A stretch of DNA of 64,000 nucleotides, from positions 4,138,501-4,202,500 of the forward strand of contig NZ_CP109073.1 in assembly GCF_035917415.1 (NCBI RefSeq), in the 5' to 3' direction. The notes beneath the pieces were generated by a model. The model did not search any database and was not told the origin of the DNA. It was given only the letters and a program-made list of their open reading frames with translations. The first letter of the stretch is position 1. Each line of letters begins with the position of its first letter. Source of the DNA: Streptomyces sp. NBC_01803. Its GTDB lineage: Bacteria > Actinomycetota > Actinomycetes > Streptomycetales > Streptomycetaceae. A program made the position numbers and the translations under genes. Positions 1-8,839 of the stretch are shown here, in pieces.

Positions 1-3000
1 ACGGGCGGCGGCAGGACCAGCTCAGCACCGGGCAGGTCGTCGGGCGGGCGACGAGCGACCTCCAGCTCATCCAGGGGCTGCTCTTCATGATGCCGATGAC
101 CATCGGCAACCTGATGCTCTTCGTCGTCTCGCTCGTGGTGATGGCGGTGCTGTCGCCGCCGCTCACGCTGGTCGCGCTGGCCGTGGCGCCGGCCCTCTGG
201 TTCGTCGCCGACCGCAGCCGCACCCGGCTCTTCCCCGCCACCTGGGTCGCGCAGAACCAGGCGGGCGCCGTCGCGAGCGTCGTGGACGGCGCGATCACCG
301 GCGTGCGCGTCGTGAAGGGCTTCGGGCAGGAGGAGCAGGAGACCGGCAAGCTGCGCGCGGCCGGGCGGCGGCTGTTCGGTGCCCGGATGCGGACCGTGCG
401 GCTGTCGGCCCGCTACACGCCCGTGCTCCAGGCCGTGCCCTCCCTGGGGCAGGTCGCGATGCTGGCGCTCGGCGGCTGGATGGCCACCCGGGGGCAGATC
501 ACGCTCGGCACCTTCGTGGCGTTCTCCACCTACCTCGCCCAGCTCGTCGGCCCGGTCCGGATGCTCACCGTCATCCTCACCGTGGGGCAGCAGGCCCGCG
601 CGGGCGTCGAGCGGGTGCTCGAACTCATCGACACCGAGCCCGAGATACGCGAGGCCCCGGACGCGCACGCGCTGCCCGCCGACGCCCCGGCCACCGTCGA
701 GTTCGACCGGGTCAGCTTCGGGTACGGCGCGGGCCGGCCCGTGCTGCGGGAGCTGTCGCTGCGCATCGACCCGGGCGAGACCCTGGCCGTGGTGGGCACC
801 TCGGGCAGCGGCAAGTCCACCGTCTCGCTGCTGCTGCCGCGCTTCTACGATCCGGACGGTGGTGCCGTCCGGATCGGCGGCGAGGACGTGCGGACGCTGA
901 CGTACGACTCGCTGCGGTCCGCGATCGGGCTGGTGCCCGAGGACAGCTTCCTCTTCTCCGACACCATCCGCGCCAACCTGGCCTACGGGCACCCCGAGGC
1001 GACCGAGGAGCGCGTCCGGGCCGCCGCGCGGGCGGCGCAGGCCGACGGGTTCATCAGCGACCTGCCCGCCGGCTACGACACCGTGATCGGGGAGCAGGGC
1101 CTCACCCTCTCCGGCGGGCAGCGGCAGCGCGTCGCCCTGGCCCGCGCGATCCTCACCGACCCCCGGCTGCTGATCCTGGACGACGCGACCTCGGCCGTGG
1201 ACGCGCGGGTCGAGCACGAGATCCACGGCGCGCTGCGGTCGGTGATGGCCGGGCGGACCACGCTGCTGATCGCCCACCGGCAGTCGACGCTCCAGCTCGC
1301 GGACCGGATCGCCGTGCTGGACGCCGGGCGGCTGGTGGACACCGGCACGCACGAGGAGCTGGTGGCGCGCTGCGAGCCGTACCGGCGGCTGCTGGCCGAT
1401 CCGGGTGAGTTGGGCGGGGTCGAGCGGGACCCGGCCGGGCTCGCGGCGGACGAGGACGCGCGCGGCGACGCGCACGGGGCCGAGGACGACGACGCGGCCG
1501 GGCTGTGGGGCGTGGGAGAGGGGGAAGGCGAAGAAGGGGAAGAAGGCGAAGAAGGGGAGAAAGAGGAGAAAGAGGAGAAAGAGGACCCGGCGGCGGGCGC
1601 CACGCCCGAGCTGCTGGCGCGGGTCGCCGCGCTGCCGCCGGCGGACGACGCGCCGGACGTGGACGAGGAACGGGCCGCCCGCCCCGAGACCAGCTACGGG
1701 CTGCGCCGGCTGCTCGGCGGGCTGCGCCGGCCATTGCTGCTGGCGCTGCTGCTGGTCGTGGCGGACGCGGTGGCCTCGCTCCTGCTGCCGGTCCTGATCC
1801 GGCACGGCATCGACCAGGGCGTGCAGCGCGACGCGCTGGGCGCGGTGTGGGTGGCGTCCGGGCTGGCGCTGGCCGTGGTGCTGACGCAGTGGGCCGCGCA
1901 GTACGGCGCGATCCGGGCGGTGGGCCGGACGGGCGAACGGGCGCTGTACTCGCTGCGCGTGAAGATCTTCGCCCACCTCCAGCGGCTGGGCCTGGACTAC
2001 TTCGAGCGCGAGTTGACCGGTCGTGTGATGACGCGGATGACGACGGACGTGGACGCGCTCACCACGTTCCTCCAGACCGGGCTGACGCAGGCGCTGGTCG
2101 CGGTGCTGACGTTCTTCGGGATCATGGGCGTGCTCGTCGTCATCGACGGGCAGCTCGCGCTGGTCGTGCTGGCCACGCTGGTGCCGCTGGTGGTCGGCAC
2201 GGTCTTCTTCCGGCGGCTCAGCGTCCGCGCCTACGAACTGGCGCGGGAGCGCGTCAGCGGCGTCAACGCCGATCTGCAGGAGTCGGTGGCCGGGCTGCGG
2301 ATGGTGCAGGCGTTCCGGCGGGAGCGGGACGGGTACGAGCGCTTCACCGCCCGGTCGGACGGTTATCGGCAGGCGCGGGTGCACGGGCAGTGGCTGATCT
2401 CGGTGTACTTCCCGTTCGTCCAGCTCCTGGCCACCCTCGCCACGGCCGGGGTGCTGATCGTCGGGGCCGGGCGGGTCGGGGACGGGTCGCTGACGGCGGG
2501 CGCGCTGGTGGCGTATCTGCTGTACATCGAGCTGTTCTTCGCGCCGGTCCAGCAGCTCTCGCAGGTCTTCGACGGCTACCAGCAGGCGGTCGTCTCGCTG
2601 CGCCGCATCCAGGAGCTGCTGCGCGAGCCGACGAGCACGCCGGCGCCGGCCGCTCCGGTGGCGGTCCGTTCGCTGCGCGGGGAGCTGGAGTTCGACGGGG
2701 TGCGCTTCGCCTACCGGGGCGAGGAGGGCGCGGAGGAGGAGGCGTTGTCCGGGATCACGCTGCGGATTCCGGCCGGGCAGACGGTCGCGTTCGTCGGGGA
2801 GACGGGCGCGGGCAAATCGACGCTGGTGAAGCTGGTGGCCCGCTTCTACGATCCGACGGCGGGCGCGGTGCGGGTGGACGGCACGGATCTGCGCGAGCTG
2901 GACCTGGCCGGGTACCGGCACCGGCTGGGCGTGGTGCCGCAGGAGCCCTATCTCTTCCCGGGCACGGTTCGGGACGCGATCGCCTACGGGCGGCCGGACG

Positions 3001-3434
3001 CGACGGACGCCGAGGTCGTGGCGGCGGCGCGGGCGGTGGGCGCGCACCGGATGATCGCGGCGCTGGAGGGCGGGTACCGGTACCGGGTCGGCGAGCGCGG
3101 ACGGAACCTCTCGGCGGGGCAGCGGCAGCTCGTCGCGCTGGCCCGGGCCGAGCTGGTGAAGCCGGACGTCCTGCTGCTGGACGAGGCGACGGCGGCGCTG
3201 GACCTGGCGACGGAGGCGCTGGTGAACCAGGCCACGGACCGGCTCGCGGGCAGCCGCACGACACTGGTCGTCGCCCACCGCCTGACGACGGCGGCGCGGG
3301 CGGACCGGGTGGTGGTGCTGGACCACGGCCGGGTGGTGGAGGACGGCACCCACGCCGGACTGGTGGCGGCGGACGGGCGTTACGCGGAGCTGTGGCGCAC
3401 GTACGTGGGGGAGCCCACGACGGTGGGCGGTTGA
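1..3434 (+). CDS. Fused heterodimer-type ABC exporter (TMD-NBD-TMD-NBD), 5' end outside window
   Basis: This is a single polypeptide with two complete ABC exporter halves. It is probably a lipid, drug or peptide efflux pump in the cytoplasmic membrane; the substrate is unknown. The reading frame is open from base 3, so the start lies upstream of the window. Counting from the Met codon at 87, NBD1 has Walker A GTSGSGKST (about 237-245), signature LSGGQRQR and Walker B LLILDDATSAVD. NBD2 has GETGAGKST (about 904-912), LSAGQRQL and LLLDEATAALD. NBD1 carries Asp where the catalytic Glu normally sits and NBD2 keeps it, as in heterodimeric exporters with one degenerate ATP site. The halves are joined by a Glu/Gly/Lys-rich low-complexity linker (bases about 1515-1590). 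The family is certain; the function is inferred. Confidence 0.93.
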   Translation, partial: GRRQDQLSTGQVVGRATSDLQLIQGLLFMMPMTIGNLMLFVVSLVVMAVLSPPLTLVALAVAPALWFVADRSRTRLFPATWVAQNQAGAVASVVDGAITGVRVVKGFGQEEQETGKLRAAGRRLFGARMRTVRLSARYTPVLQAVPSLGQVAMLALGGWMATRGQITLGTFVAFSTYLAQLVGPVRMLTVILTVGQQARAGVERVLELIDTEPEIREAPDAHALPADAPATVEFDRVSFGYGAGRPVLRELSLRIDPGETLAVVGTSGSGKSTVSLLLPRFYDPDGGAVRIGGEDVRTLTYDSLRSAIGLVPEDSFLFSDTIRANLAYGHPEATEERVRAAARAAQADGFISDLPAGYDTVIGEQGLTLSGGQRQRVALARAILTDPRLLILDDATSAVDARVEHEIHGALRSVMAGRTTLLIAHRQSTLQLADRIAVLDAGRLVDTGTHEELVARCEPYRRLLADPGELGGVERDPAGLAADEDARGDAHGAEDDDAAGLWGVGEGEGEEGEEGEEGEKEEKEEKEDPAAGATPELLARVAALPPADDAPDVDEERAARPETSYGLRRLLGGLRRPLLLALLLVVADAVASLLLPVLIRHGIDQGVQRDALGAVWVASGLALAVVLTQWAAQYGAIRAVGRTGERALYSLRVKIFAHLQRLGLDYFERELTGRVMTRMTTDVDALTTFLQTGLTQALVAVLTFFGIMGVLVVIDGQLALVVLATLVPLVVGTVFFRRLSVRAYELARERVSGVNADLQESVAGLRMVQAFRRERDGYERFTARSDGYRQARVHGQWLISVYFPFVQLLATLATAGVLIVGAGRVGDGSLTAGALVAYLLYIELFFAPVQQLSQVFDGYQQAVVSLRRIQELLREPTSTPAPAAPVAVRSLRGELEFDGVRFAYRGEEGAEEEALSGITLRIPAGQTVAFVGETGAGKSTLVKLVARFYDPTAGAVRVDGTDLRELDLAGYRHRLGVVPQEPYLFPGTVRDAIAYGRPDATDAEVVAAARAVGAHRMIAALEGGYRYRVGERGRNLSAGQRQLVALARAELVKPDVLLLDEATAALDLATEALVNQATDRLAGSRTTLVVAHRLTTAARADRVVVLDHGRVVEDGTHAGLVAADGRYAELWRTYVGEPTTVGG

Positions 3435-3463
3435 CGGTTGACGGTTGACGGTTGACGGTGGAC
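3429..3463. repeat. Heptamer tandem repeat at the exporter stop codon
   Basis: Four perfect copies of GGTTGAC (3429-3456) are followed by a variant GGTGGAC. The TGA stop of the ABC exporter lies in the first copy. The rest of 3464-3529 shows no gene. Confidence 0.85.
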
Positions 3464-3529
3464 GGTGTGCGGCGGGCCGGGCGGCCGGGCGCGGGATGTG
3501 GGCGTTTCCCTTTCTCGGCGGACGCGGCG

Positions 3530-3795
3530 TCAGGAGGCGAAGTCGCCGATGATGCGGTCAGGCGCCGTTGGACGGCGGCGGCGGTGGTCGGCACCGGCTT
3601 GACCGCGGCGGTGGAGCCCGGCATCAGGGCGGAGTCCGGGCGGTACAGCCCGTCGTAGCCGGGCGGGCGACCGTGGGCGTCGGTGCCTTGCCGGGGACCG
3701 GCGACGGTGGTGGGGGCGTGATGAGTGCCCGGGGCGGAAACTCGTGCCGTCGGCGTGAGTTTGGCGACCGCGCGCCGGGCAACCCGGGATGTCAT
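3530..3795 (-). pseudogene. Possible frameshifted small ORF, unidentified
   Basis: On the minus strand an ATG at 3795 opens a frame that acquires almost pure G/C third positions over codons GYDGLYRPDSALMPGS. The G/C-third-position signal then moves to another frame that ends APDRIIGDFAS followed by TGA at 3530. One missing base near 3570 would join the two. No family is recognised. It could be a decayed gene, a sequencing error or chance. Its ATG overlaps the ATG of the rightward gene at 3794 within CATG, so at most one of the two starts may be real. Confidence 0.3.
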
Positions 3796-4084
3796 GTCCG
3801 CTAGAAATCTGAGACTCGGTCCCGTGGCGGCCGCCATCGCGGTTGTCGCGGATGTCGCGGCCTTCATCATCGGGCTGTGGATCCTGATGTATCTGCTGGA
3901 TGCCAACCCGGGCAACGACCTCGTGAACTTCCTTCACGATGCCTCGCGTTGGCTGGCGAGCTGGTCGCACGACCTGTTCACCTTCAACGACGAGTGGGCT
4001 CGCGTGGTCTGCGGTTACGGGCTGGCGGCCTTGGTGTACCTCTTCCTCGGCAACGCCGTGGCCAGCCGCGTGCGGCGTTACTAG
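3794..4084 (+). CDS. Small two-helix membrane protein, unknown function
   Basis: This is a 96-residue protein with two hydrophobic segments (about residues 8-34 and 68-90). They are separated by a polar stretch rich in Asp, His and Trp. Both ends are basic, so it is probably an integral membrane protein with both termini inside. No enzymatic motif is visible. The start was chosen at ATG 3794 because the predicted membrane domain follows at once. GTG starts at 3725 and 3755 are also in frame and none has a strong ribosome site. Its TAG stop shares the palindrome CTAG (4081-4084) with the stop of the convergent gene. Confidence 0.65.
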   Translation: MSARNLRLGPVAAAIAVVADVAAFIIGLWILMYLLDANPGNDLVNFLHDASRWLASWSHDLFTFNDEWARVVCGYGLAALVYLFLGNAVASRVRRY

Positions 4085-4305
4085 CCGCGGCGGTTGCGCG
4101 GGTGGTCGGTGGCGGTGCGTTCGTTGCCGCCTCGGTAGTTGCCCGTCCAGCGGGCCATGACCAACTGAGGGTCGCCAGCTGCCACTTCCGCGAGGAAACG
4201 TTCGGCGCGATCTCCGCGCGGGGTGGTGGCGCGGCGGCCGTGGTGGGTGATCCGCACGGTGCCGTCGGGGTGTTCGGTGTACGTGAAGCCGTCGGGTCCG
4301 CCTAT
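4081..4305 (-). CDS. Small conserved actinobacterial protein with an unusual start (ATA?)
   Basis: This short frame encodes about 74 residues: GGPDGFTYTEHPDGTVRITH, then RFLAEVAAGDPQLVMARWTG and NYRGGNERT near the C-terminus. It resembles a widespread small Streptomyces protein of unknown role (recognised by eye, not by search). No ATG, GTG or TTG lies between the preceding in-frame TGA, which is also the NUDIX stop at 4315-4317, and the conserved region. The only plausible initiator is ATA at 4303-4305, directly after GGACGGGAG. It may start at ATA by coupling to the NUDIX gene, or have lost its start by mutation. Third-position GC supports coding. Confidence 0.6.
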   Translation of the reverse strand: MGGPDGFTYTEHPDGTVRITHHGRRATTPRGDRAERFLAEVAAGDPQLVMARWTGNYRGGNERTATDHPRNRRG

Positions 4306-4314
4306 CTCCCGTCC

Positions 4315-4794
4315 TCAGGCGCGGACCAGAGTGGCCAGATAGCTGTCCACGGTCTGCAACCGGCCGTACGGGAGCGGGTCTTCCAGGTTCCACCAGTGGA
4401 TCGCGGAGATCTCGTCGTTGGGCTCGAACGCGGTGGGGTGCGCCGTCTCGGCGTGGTAGAGCGCGCCGCGCAAAACGCGCTTGGTGGGCAGGGACGTCTT
4501 GGCGAAGCCCGCGAAGGTGAGGGCGGCCGGGGCGATGGGGTGGCTCGTCTCCTCGCGCAGCTCCCGGACCGCCGCCTCGCGCGCCGTCTCGCCCGGGTCG
4601 ATCGAACCGCCGGGCAGCTCCCAGCAGTCCCGGTGGCGGACATGGACCATGAGGAGCAGACCCGCGTGCCACAGCGCCACCAGGCTGTAGGCGACGGGTG
4701 CCTCGGTGAAGCCGGTGTCCTCCGGGAGGCGTTCGAAGGCCAGCAGCCGCATGCCCAGCGGGCCGGTGGCCAGGGGGGCCGGGGAGTCGCTCAT
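4315..4794 (-). CDS. NUDIX hydrolase
   Basis: A 159-residue protein that should hydrolyse a nucleoside diphosphate linked to another group, using a divalent metal in the cytoplasm. The Nudix box is clear: [18 protein letters not shown] followed by REETS, matching GX5EX7REUXEE. The C-terminus has [12 protein letters not shown] and a short helix. The start is placed at ATG 4794 ([11 protein letters not shown]); a longer frame upstream looks non-coding. It is divergent from the SRPBCC gene across 103 bp. The tiny conserved gene follows 9 bp downstream and may be translationally coupled. The substrate cannot be told from sequence. Confidence 0.85.
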   Translation of the reverse strand: MSDSPAPLATGPLGMRLLAFERLPEDTGFTEAPVAYSLVALWHAGLLLMVHVRHRDCWELPGGSIDPGETAREAAVRELREETSHPIAPAALTFAGFAKTSLPTKRVLRGALYHAETAHPTAFEPNDEISAIHWWNLEDPLPYGRLQTVDSYLATLVRA

Positions 4795-4897
4795 GCCGCG
4801 CAGCCTAGCCGCCGATGAGTTTCCGGCGGGGCCGTGGTCTGTCCTGGTGTGCGGTGCTCGCAGCGGGCGGGGCCGGGGCGAAGGAGAGTTGATCACC

Positions 4898-5329
4898 ATG
4901 AGCGCGACGACGACGGGCTACACCGTGACGCGGGAGCTGGACGCGCCGGTGGCGGAGGTGTGGGACGCCTGGACGCTGCGGGAGCGGTTCGCCCAGTGGT
5001 TCGGGGCGCCGCTGCCGTCCGTCGAGCTGGACGTGCGGCCGGGCGGGGCGTGGCGTTCGACGCTGGTGGCCCCGGAGGGGAACGAGTATCCGCTGACCGG
5101 CACCTACCCCGTGGTGGAGCCGCGCCGGCGGCTGGTGACCGCGATGGACATCCCGGGCCAGGACGAGCCGGCGCTGATGGACATGGTGCTGGAGGAGCTG
5201 GACGGCGGCCGGCGGACCCGGCTGGTGATCCGGCAGGAGTGCCGGACGGCCGAGGAGTGCGCCGAGGCCGAGCAGGGCACCCTCATCCTCCTGGGCAGCC
5301 TCACGGAGTTCCTCGCCGGCGAGCGGTGA
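4898..5329 (+). CDS. SRPBCC (AHSA1-type) domain protein
   Basis: A 143-residue START-like hydrophobic-pocket protein. The AHSA1 pattern runs through the whole length: [48 protein letters not shown] and a C-terminal helix [12 protein letters not shown]. Members bind small hydrophobic ligands or act as Hsp90 activator-like proteins; the ligand here is unknown. The start at ATG 4898 follows a good ribosome site AAGGAGAG at 4881. It is transcribed away from the NUDIX gene and ends 63 bp before the XRE-cupin regulator. Confidence 0.85.
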   Translation: MSATTTGYTVTRELDAPVAEVWDAWTLRERFAQWFGAPLPSVELDVRPGGAWRSTLVAPEGNEYPLTGTYPVVEPRRRLVTAMDIPGQDEPALMDMVLEELDGGRRTRLVIRQECRTAEECAEAEQGTLILLGSLTEFLAGER

Positions 5330-5351
5330 CCGGCGCCGCGAAGCGCTTCTC

Positions 5352-5364
5352 TTATATGGGATAA
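5352..5364. promoter_or_regulatory. AT-rich palindrome upstream of XRE-cupin regulator
   Basis: TTAT-ATGGG-ATAA is an inverted repeat in an otherwise GC-rich gap and looks like a promoter or autoregulatory operator. It lies about 30 bp before the GTG start at 5393. The role is inferred from position only. Confidence 0.4.
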
Positions 5365-5392
5365 CCTCCCGGATATGAGAGAGGTCGTGCTG

Positions 5393-5962
5393 GTGTCCGA
5401 CGCGGACTCCATCGATTCCCGGCTGGCCGCGCGGCTGGCCGAGCTGCGCGGGGAGCGCGGCTGGTCCCTGGACGAGCTGGCCGAACGCAGCGGCGTGAGC
5501 CGCTCGACGCTGTCCCGGCTGGAGCGGGCCGAGATCAGCCCCACCGCCGCGCTGCTCGGCAGGCTCTGCTCGGTGTACGGGCGGACGATGTCGCGGCTGC
5601 TGATGGAGGTCGAGGAGGAGCCGCCGGGCCTGGTGCGGGCCGCGCGGCAGGCGGTGTGGCGGGACGAGGAGGCGGGGTTCGTGCGGCGCGCGGTGTCCCC
5701 GCCGCACGCCGGGCTGCGCGGCGAGGTGATCGAAGGACTGCTGGAGCCGGGCGCCGAGGTGCCGTACGACCGGCCGCCGGTGCCCGGGCTCGAACACCAC
5801 GTCTGGGTGCTCGCGGGCGGCCCGCTGGAGCTGCGGGTCGGGGACGACGAGCATGTGCTGGAGCCGGGGGACTGCTTGCGGTTCCGGCTCCGGGGGGCCT
5901 CGCGGTACCGCTGCCCCGGCCCGGAGCCCGTCCGGTACGCCGTCGTGGTGGTGCTGCCGTGA
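5393..5962 (+). CDS. XRE-family regulator with C-terminal cupin sensor
   Basis: A 189-residue transcription factor. The N-terminal helix-turn-helix (about residues 9-63) reads LAELRGERGWSLDELAERSG, then VSRSTLSRLERAEISP. The C-terminal cupin (about 110-185) has PGLEHHVWVLAGG and VLEPGDCLRFR. This family usually senses a small metabolite and controls an adjacent enzyme or exporter gene. GTG 5393 is chosen because GAGAGAGG sits at the right distance; the ATG at 5375 has no ribosome site. Its stop overlaps the start of the tandem acetyltransferase (GTGA), so the two are co-translated and the acetyltransferase is the likely target. Confidence 0.9.
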   Translation: MSDADSIDSRLAARLAELRGERGWSLDELAERSGVSRSTLSRLERAEISPTAALLGRLCSVYGRTMSRLLMEVEEEPPGLVRAARQAVWRDEEAGFVRRAVSPPHAGLRGEVIEGLLEPGAEVPYDRPPVPGLEHHVWVLAGGPLELRVGDDEHVLEPGDCLRFRLRGASRYRCPGPEPVRYAVVVVLP

Positions 5963-6996
5963 GGATCGTACGGCTGGGAGCCGGGGAGCTGCCGGGGCTG
6001 GCCGAGCTGTTGGTGGACGCCGTGGAGAACGGGGCGTCCGTCGGTTTCCTGCGGCCGTTCACGGCCGGGGAGGCGGCGCGGTGGTGGGCCGGGCACGCGG
6101 CGGCCGTCGCGGAGGGGCGGACGGCGGTCTGGGCGGCGGCGGAGGACGGGGAGGAGGGGGAGAAGGGGCAGAAGAAGGAGGAGAGGAAGCGGTGGATCGG
6201 GACGGTCTCCCTCGTCTTCGAGCCCAAGCCCAACGGGCGGCACCGCGCGGAGATCGCCAAGCTGCTGGTGAGCGGCGCGGCGCGGCGGCGCGGCGTGGCC
6301 CGCGCGCTGCTCGCGGTGGCGGAACGGGCCGCCGCCGACGCCGGGGTGACGCTGCTGCTCCTGGACACCCAGAAGGACAGCGGCGCCGAGCACCTGTACC
6401 GGTCGGCGGGGTGGATCAAGTTCGGCGAGGTGCCCGGCCACGCGGCCGACCCGGACGGGGTCCTGCGGCCGACCAGCTACTACCGCAAGAGCCTGCCCGC
6501 CGCCGTCGCGCCGTGGGCGGGGGAGGCGGAGCTGGGGGACCTGCTGGCGAGCTACCACCGGGCGACCCAGCGGGAGAAGGGCGAGGCGGAGCTGACCGAC
6601 CGGTATCGGAAGGAGATCCGCGATCCGGCGGGCGCGTTCGCCGGCGACACGGTGCTGGTGGCCTGGCACGGTGGCGCGGCCGTCGGGTGTGTGGTGCTGA
6701 CGGCCCCGGTGGCGGGCGAGGCGGAGCTCAAGCGGCTGTGGGTGGACCCGGCGGCGCGCGGCCGGGGAGTGGCGTCGGCGTTGACGCGGGCCGCGCTGGC
6801 CCGCGCCGAGGGGGCGGCGGTCCGGCTGACGGTGTGGGGATGGCGGACGGGCGCCCGCGCCCTGTACGAGCGGCTGGGCTTCGCCCAGGTCACGTCCTGG
6901 GACGGCCGGGACGGGCTGGTGTGCATGCGCCGCCCCGGCGGCCCCGGCGGCCCCGGCGGCGCGCTCAGTGGGCCGGCTTCGGTCCCTCCGGTGTGA
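5959..6996 (+). CDS. Tandem GNAT-family N-acetyltransferase
   Basis: A 345-residue protein with two GNAT folds. The first (about 1-180) carries AARRRGVARALLAVAER, an acetyl-CoA loop of the R/Q-x-x-G-x-G/A type. The second (about 190-330) carries KRLWVDPAARGRGVASALT and ALYERLGFAQV. It should transfer an acyl group from CoA to an amine; the substrate is unknown. A Glu/Lys-rich insert (EDGEEGEKGQKKEERKR) interrupts the first domain. The GTG start overlaps the stop of the XRE-cupin gene. The last 32 bp overlap the convergent BCCT gene, and the C-terminus is low-complexity (GGPGGPGGA). Fusion of two acetyltransferases in one chain is known in mycothiol synthase, but this sequence does not look like MshD. 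Confidence 0.85.
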   Translation: MRIVRLGAGELPGLAELLVDAVENGASVGFLRPFTAGEAARWWAGHAAAVAEGRTAVWAAAEDGEEGEKGQKKEERKRWIGTVSLVFEPKPNGRHRAEIAKLLVSGAARRRGVARALLAVAERAAADAGVTLLLLDTQKDSGAEHLYRSAGWIKFGEVPGHAADPDGVLRPTSYYRKSLPAAVAPWAGEAELGDLLASYHRATQREKGEAELTDRYRKEIRDPAGAFAGDTVLVAWHGGAAVGCVVLTAPVAGEAELKRLWVDPAARGRGVASALTRAALARAEGAAVRLTVWGWRTGARALYERLGFAQVTSWDGRDGLVCMRRPGGPGGPGGALSGPASVPPV

Positions 6997-8668
6997 CCGT
7001 GATGTCGAGGGCGCCGGTACCGGGGCCGACGCGGATCTCGAAGTCGCCCGCGTATCGCTCGTGTCCGGCGATGACCGCCATCTCCACGGCCTCCTCCGCC
7101 TGCTCGCCGCGCACGATGACCGTGTCGTGACGCAGGTCGCGCATCAGGGCCGCGCACAGGCCGATCAGGACCAGGGTGAACGGCACGGCGGCCAGGATGG
7201 TCAGGTTCTGAAGGCCGTCCAGGGCGCTGGACCCACCGCCGCCGATCAGCAGCATGACGGCGGCGACCGCCCCGGTGAGCACGCCCCAGAAGACGACGGC
7301 GAGGTGGTTCGGCCGCAGGGTGCCGTGCTGCGAGAGCGTGCCCATCACGATCGAGGCCGCGTCCGCTCCGGAGACGAAGAAGATGCCGACGAGGATCATC
7401 ACCACGATGGTCGTCAGGCCGGCCACGGGGTAGTCCTGGAGGACCGTGAACAGCCGCCCCTCGGCGGTGGCCTCATCGGTGATGCCCGCGCCGTCCGCCT
7501 CCAGGCGCATGGCCGTGCCGCCGAAGATGGTGAACCACAGCAGGCTGACCGTGCTCGGCACCAGGATCACGCCGCCGACGAACTGCCGGATCGTCCGGCC
7601 CCGGCTGATGCGGGCGATGAACATGCCGACGAACGGCGTCCAGGAGATCCACCAGGCCCAGTAGAAGACGGTCCAGCCCGAGAGCCAGCCCGCGATGTCC
7701 TCGCCGCCGCTGGCCTCGGTGCGGGCCGCCATCGCGGGGAGGGCGTCGGCGTAGGAGCCGATCGAGGTCGGGATCAGGTCGAGGATCAGCACGGTCGGGC
7801 CCGCGAGGAAGAGGAAGGAGGCGAGCAGCGCGGCCAGCACCATGTTGATGTTGGACAGCCACTGGATGCCTTTGTCCACGCCGGAGATGGCCGACAGGAC
7901 GAAGGCCGATGTCAGGACCGCGATGATCACGACGAGGACGCCGGTCGCGATGTCCGACACCCAGCCCAGCTCCTCGGCGCCGCCGCCGATCTGGAGGGCC
8001 CCGAGCCCGAGGGAGGCGGCGGAGCCGAAGAGCGTGGCGAAGATGGCGAGGATGTCGATGACGCGGCCGGCGCCGCCGTTGGCCCGCCGTTCGCCCATCA
8101 GCGGGGTGAAGACGGCGCTGATGGTCTGGCGGCGCCCGCGCCGGAAGGCGCTGTAGGCGATGGCCATGCCGGCGACGGCGTAGATGGCCCAGGGGTGGAT
8201 GGTCCAGTGGAAGAGAGTGGTGGCCATCGCCGTCGACATCCGCTCCCCGGTGTCGAGCGGGGCGGTGCCCGGCGGTGGGCTGTCGAAGTGGCTGAGCGGC
8301 TCGCTCACGCCGTAGAACATCAGGCCGATGCCCATGCCCGCGCTGAACATCATGGCGACCCAGGACACCGTCCGGAACTCCGGCTCCTCCCCCTCCTCCC
8401 CGAGGGTGACGCGCCCGTAGCGGCTGATGGCCAGCCAGAGGGCGAAGACCACCAGCCCGGACGAGACGAGCACGAAGCCCCACCCCACGTTGTGGATGAC
8501 GCTGTCCAGCGCCTCCCCGGAGGCGTCGGCGAGCGAGTCGGTGGCGACGCAGCCCCAGAGCACGAAGGCGAGCGTCAGCCCGGCGGCGACGCCGAAGACG
8601 ACGCGGTCGGTCCGTGGCTCCGCCGGCGACGGCCGCCCGGATCGGCTCGTCTCCACCGAACTGTGCAT
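6965..8668 (-). CDS. BCCT-family betaine/choline/carnitine transporter
   Basis: A sodium- or proton-coupled secondary carrier of compatible solutes in the cytoplasmic membrane, 567 residues with 12 predicted helices. Family hallmarks are GMGIGLMFYGVSEPLSHF near the third helix and the Trp-rich region FYWAWWISWTPFVGMFIARI. The length fits the family. The C-terminal cytoplasmic tail is acidic, as in osmosensing members. Start ATG 8668 (MHSSVETS) follows GGGAAA on the minus strand. It is convergent with and overlaps the GNAT gene. The substrate (betaine, choline or ectoine) cannot be decided from sequence. Confidence 0.93.
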   Translation of the reverse strand: MHSSVETSRSGRPSPAEPRTDRVVFGVAAGLTLAFVLWGCVATDSLADASGEALDSVIHNVGWGFVLVSSGLVVFALWLAISRYGRVTLGEEGEEPEFRTVSWVAMMFSAGMGIGLMFYGVSEPLSHFDSPPPGTAPLDTGERMSTAMATTLFHWTIHPWAIYAVAGMAIAYSAFRRGRRQTISAVFTPLMGERRANGGAGRVIDILAIFATLFGSAASLGLGALQIGGGAEELGWVSDIATGVLVVIIAVLTSAFVLSAISGVDKGIQWLSNINMVLAALLASFLFLAGPTVLILDLIPTSIGSYADALPAMAARTEASGGEDIAGWLSGWTVFYWAWWISWTPFVGMFIARISRGRTIRQFVGGVILVPSTVSLLWFTIFGGTAMRLEADGAGITDEATAEGRLFTVLQDYPVAGLTTIVVMILVGIFFVSGADAASIVMGTLSQHGTLRPNHLAVVFWGVLTGAVAAVMLLIGGGGSSALDGLQNLTILAAVPFTLVLIGLCAALMRDLRHDTVIVRGEQAEEAVEMAVIAGHERYAGDFEIRVGPGTGALDITVTPEGPKPAH

Positions 8669-8839
8669 GGCGTTTCCCAGCCCTTCGTTTGTGCGCGCGG
8701 CATTCCGCATCGTAGACGGCGAATGCGGCAAAGAGGGCGAATCGTGCGATACGTGGGCGTCGGCCTTCGCGCCGGGGGTGTCACGCCCCGGTTCCTAGAC
8801 TCGTTGCCGAGAGGCACCGACCGCGCTACGGAGGCGACC

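Noticed and set aside
1153..1734. Long Arg/Pro-rich minus-strand frame across the ABC linker
   Set aside because: It is the antisense of a GC-rich real gene; its composition and lack of a ribosome site show it is a shadow.
3452..3658. Small plus-strand frame after the ABC exporter
   Set aside because: It lacks the GC third-position pattern and a ribosome site.
5959..6996. Mycothiol synthase (MshD)
   Set aside because: It has two GNAT domains like MshD, but the sequence around the acetyl-CoA loops and the charged insert do not resemble it, and no mycothiol context is present.
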